Shown here one piece after another: positions 63,838 to 64,000 of a stretch of 64,000 bases of DNA. The notes under the pieces were generated by a model that worked only from the letters and a program-made list of their open reading frames with translations, was not told where the DNA came from and did not search any database. The stretch's first letter is position 1. Every line of letters starts with the position of its first letter. A program made the position numbers and the translations under genes. Origin of the DNA: Promineifilum sp019695075 (GTDB lineage: Bacteria > Chloroflexota > Anaerolineae > Promineifilales > Promineifilaceae); contig JAHCIO010000026.1 of NCBI GenBank assembly GCA_026129185.1, positions 1 to 64,000 on the forward strand, in the 5' to 3' direction.

Positions 63838-64000
63838 ATGCTCAAGGTCAACAACATCGAGGTCGTCTACAACGACGTCATCCTGGTGCTGCGCGGCGTC
63901 ACGCTGGCCGTGGAGCCGGGGCAGATCGTCGCTCTGCTGGGGGCGAACGGCGCGGGCAAGTCGACGACGCTGAAGGCCATTTCCGGCCTGCTGCGCACCC
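63838..64000 (+). CDS. livF: Liv-type ABC importer ATPase (LivF), cut by the window end
   Basis: The first 54 residues begin MLKVNNIEVVYNDVILVLRG and include Walker A GANGAGKST and LKAISGLLRT. This is the usual LivF head. The rest lies beyond the window. Confidence 0.85.
   Translation, partial: MLKVNNIEVVYNDVILVLRGVTLAVEPGQIVALLGANGAGKSTTLKAISGLLRT

Overview
The window is GC-rich bacterial DNA with dense genes and no rRNA, tRNA, phage or intact insertion sequence that I could see. The gene content suggests a filamentous Chloroflexota (Anaerolineae or Ardenticatenia type). Supporting signs are multi-pass GT39-like transferases, a DUF4058 protein, secreted propeller proteins ending in short hydrophobic Leu-Pro tails, STAND ATPases with TPRs, MacB-type ABC exporters, and many short palindromic or heptameric repeats between and inside genes. 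The lineage is an inference from style, not from a marker gene.

Layout. 0-12.5 kb: a neopullulanase-like GH13 enzyme, two GT39-like membrane glycosyltransferases, a large NB-ARC/TPR protein, a repeat-filled gap (7.8-8.6 kb), a TIM-barrel lipoprotein, and a Phd antitoxin beside an internally deleted PIN toxin. 12.6-22.6 kb: two export systems. The first is Yip1 protein, ATPase, TIG/CARDB surface protein and MacB permease. The second, on the opposite strand, is adaptor, ATPase and two tandem MacB permeases. 22.6-29 kb: a broken copper-type P-ATPase, a cupredoxin lipoprotein, the redox repressor Rex, and an ATPase/FtsX permease/AttH-like lipocalin operon. 29-36 kb: a 1049-residue propeller protein, DUF4058, a candidate attenuator RNA with promoter and terminator, a methyltransferase, a gamma-glutamylcyclotransferase-like protein and a polytopic membrane protein. 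37-41.7 kb: a STAND ATPase and a TPR protein (ATGA overlap) divergent from a lone LuxR HTH protein. 41.8-51.2 kb: tryptophanase, a secreted propeller and its fragment, remnants of DUF2442 and HNH modules, thiolase, an AbrB/PIN toxin-antitoxin pair, and a PBP1A-like protein that has lost its catalytic motifs. 51.2-56.3 kb: a tandem pair of S1C-type protease lipoproteins, a membrane protein and a PPOX-family oxidoreductase. 56.5-64 kb: a Liv-type ABC importer operon that includes an acyl-CoA synthetase, running off the right edge.

Points most worth a second look: the attenuator-like RNA at 33.4-33.6 kb; the STAND/TPR/LuxR regulator encoded in three pieces; the pseudo-PBP1A; the mosaic duplicate proteases, one of which carries a copied gene end that shows the direction of duplication; and several families of palindromic repeats that sit in frame inside coding sequences. 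All function calls come from motif reading alone; no database search was possible.
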